Shown: positions 6,273 through 6,500 of the stretch, piece after piece
How the letters are laid out: the number at the start of each line of letters is the position of its first letter
Position numbering within the stretch: the first letter of the stretch is position 1
NCBI GenBank assembly: GCA_015661865.1
Contig: DQVG01000115.1
Coordinates: 1-6,500, forward strand
Reading direction: 5' to 3'
Length of the DNA stretch: 6,500 nt
DNA from: Desulfurobacteriaceae bacterium
Lineage (GTDB): Bacteria > Aquificota > Aquificia > Desulfurobacteriales > DQVG01
Notes under the pieces: generated by a model
What the model saw: the letters and a program-made list of their open reading frames with translations, nothing else
Told to the model about the DNA's origin: nothing
The model's database searches: none
Program-made: the position numbers and the translations under genes

Positions 6273-6500
6273 TTATTTAAAGCTATGGATTCCCGGTAAA
6301 AAACTATTTCCAAATATAAATAAAATTAAAAGAAATAAACTTGCCAATATATTATATTTAGCCCAAACGTAGGAGTTTATTTTTTTTACAAATCTTAATA
6401 TAAAAAATATTATGTATAAAATATAGAGCAAGATTAAACTAATAACCTTTACATCAAATACAAATAAGGTTCCATAATACATTTTTAAAAGAATAAATCC
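6273..6500 (-). CDS. CcsA/HemX-type cytochrome c assembly family membrane protein, C-terminal fragment (cut by right edge)
   Basis: The frame is open to the right edge. It continues upstream of the internal ATG at 6482 as G-F-I-L-L-K, so that Met is most likely internal and the true start lies outside the window. The visible 75 residues hold two hydrophobic segments, and the ending FLPGIHSFK resembles the conserved G-x-H-S-F/Y terminus of CcsA/ResC/HemX-type proteins. The Y-G-T-L-F-V-F-D-V-K segment aligns with the family region that reads G-x-Y-W-x-W-D-P-K in true haem-delivery CcsA; here the Trp and Pro are lost, as I recall for HemX-like members. Position directly upstream of hemA supports a HemX-like call; in Bacillus, HemX lowers the amount of glutamyl-tRNA reductase. 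Whether it serves cytochrome c maturation or HemA control cannot be decided from this fragment. A short independent membrane protein starting at 6482 is a less likely alternative. Confidence 0.68.
   Translation of the reverse strand, partial: GFILLKMYYGTLFVFDVKVISLILLYILYIIFFILRFVKKINSYVWAKYNILASLFLLILFIFGNSFLPGIHSFK

Noticed and set aside
6273..6482. A complete 69-residue membrane protein starting at the ATG at 6482.
   Set aside because: The frame stays open to the window edge, no clear ribosome site precedes the ATG, and the residues match the C-terminal end of CcsA/HemX-type proteins, so this is treated as a truncated longer gene.
1..6500. A defence system, mobile element, CRISPR array or other new multi-gene system.
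   Set aside because: All genes are recognisable chromosomal housekeeping or metabolic families with similar codon use. No integrase, transposase, terminal repeats, spaced repeats or tRNA gene were seen.

Overview
The window is a strongly A/T-rich stretch in which every recognisable gene lies on the minus strand, so transcription runs from right to left. Seven genes can be supported. Five are complete and two are cut by the window edges. The proteins are rich in Lys, Glu and Ile, and A/T-ending codons dominate (AAA, GAA, ATA, TTA, AGA). Glutamyl-tRNA reductase indicates a bacterium using the C5 haem pathway. The base composition, Lys/Glu-rich proteins and a large acyl-CoA dehydratase activase-type protein would fit an anaerobic, low-GC, possibly thermophilic lineage such as a Thermodesulfobacterium relative. 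Aquificota or Deferribacterota-type lineages are alternatives. This assignment is inference from composition and gene content only.

Layout in transcription order, right to left. (1) 6500-6273: the C-terminal end of a CcsA/HemX-type membrane protein, cut by the right edge. (2) 6257-4989: hemA, glutamyl-tRNA reductase, 15 bases downstream. (3) 4955-4698: a single-repeat YggT membrane protein. (4) After a very A/T-rich gap of about 140 bases, 4558-4331: a DUF167/YggU-family small protein, whose start is best placed at an internal ATG. (5) 4273-1070: a 1067-residue protein with two tandem BcrAD/BadFG/HgdC-type activase ATPase domains, a Cys cluster and a DUF2229-like C-terminal region. (6) 1009-134: dapA, 4-hydroxy-tetrahydrodipicolinate synthase. 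(7) 127-1: the first 42 residues of a histone-deacetylase/AcuC-superfamily protein, whose ribosome binding site overlaps the dapA stop codon.

Functionally the right part is a haem/membrane block: the HemX/CcsA-like protein next to hemA is a known association, and YggT follows closely. The left part joins an ATP-dependent radical-enzyme-activator-type protein, lysine/diaminopimelate biosynthesis and a deacetylase-like enzyme. No single pathway unites these, so this looks like ordinary co-directional gene packing. The most interesting object is the fused activase: both ATPase domains keep the two cluster-ligand cysteines with identical 39-residue spacing, so one chain could form by itself the [4Fe-4S]-bridged dimer that classical activators build from two subunits. 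No RNA genes, CRISPR arrays, insertion sequences or convincing intrinsic terminators were seen.
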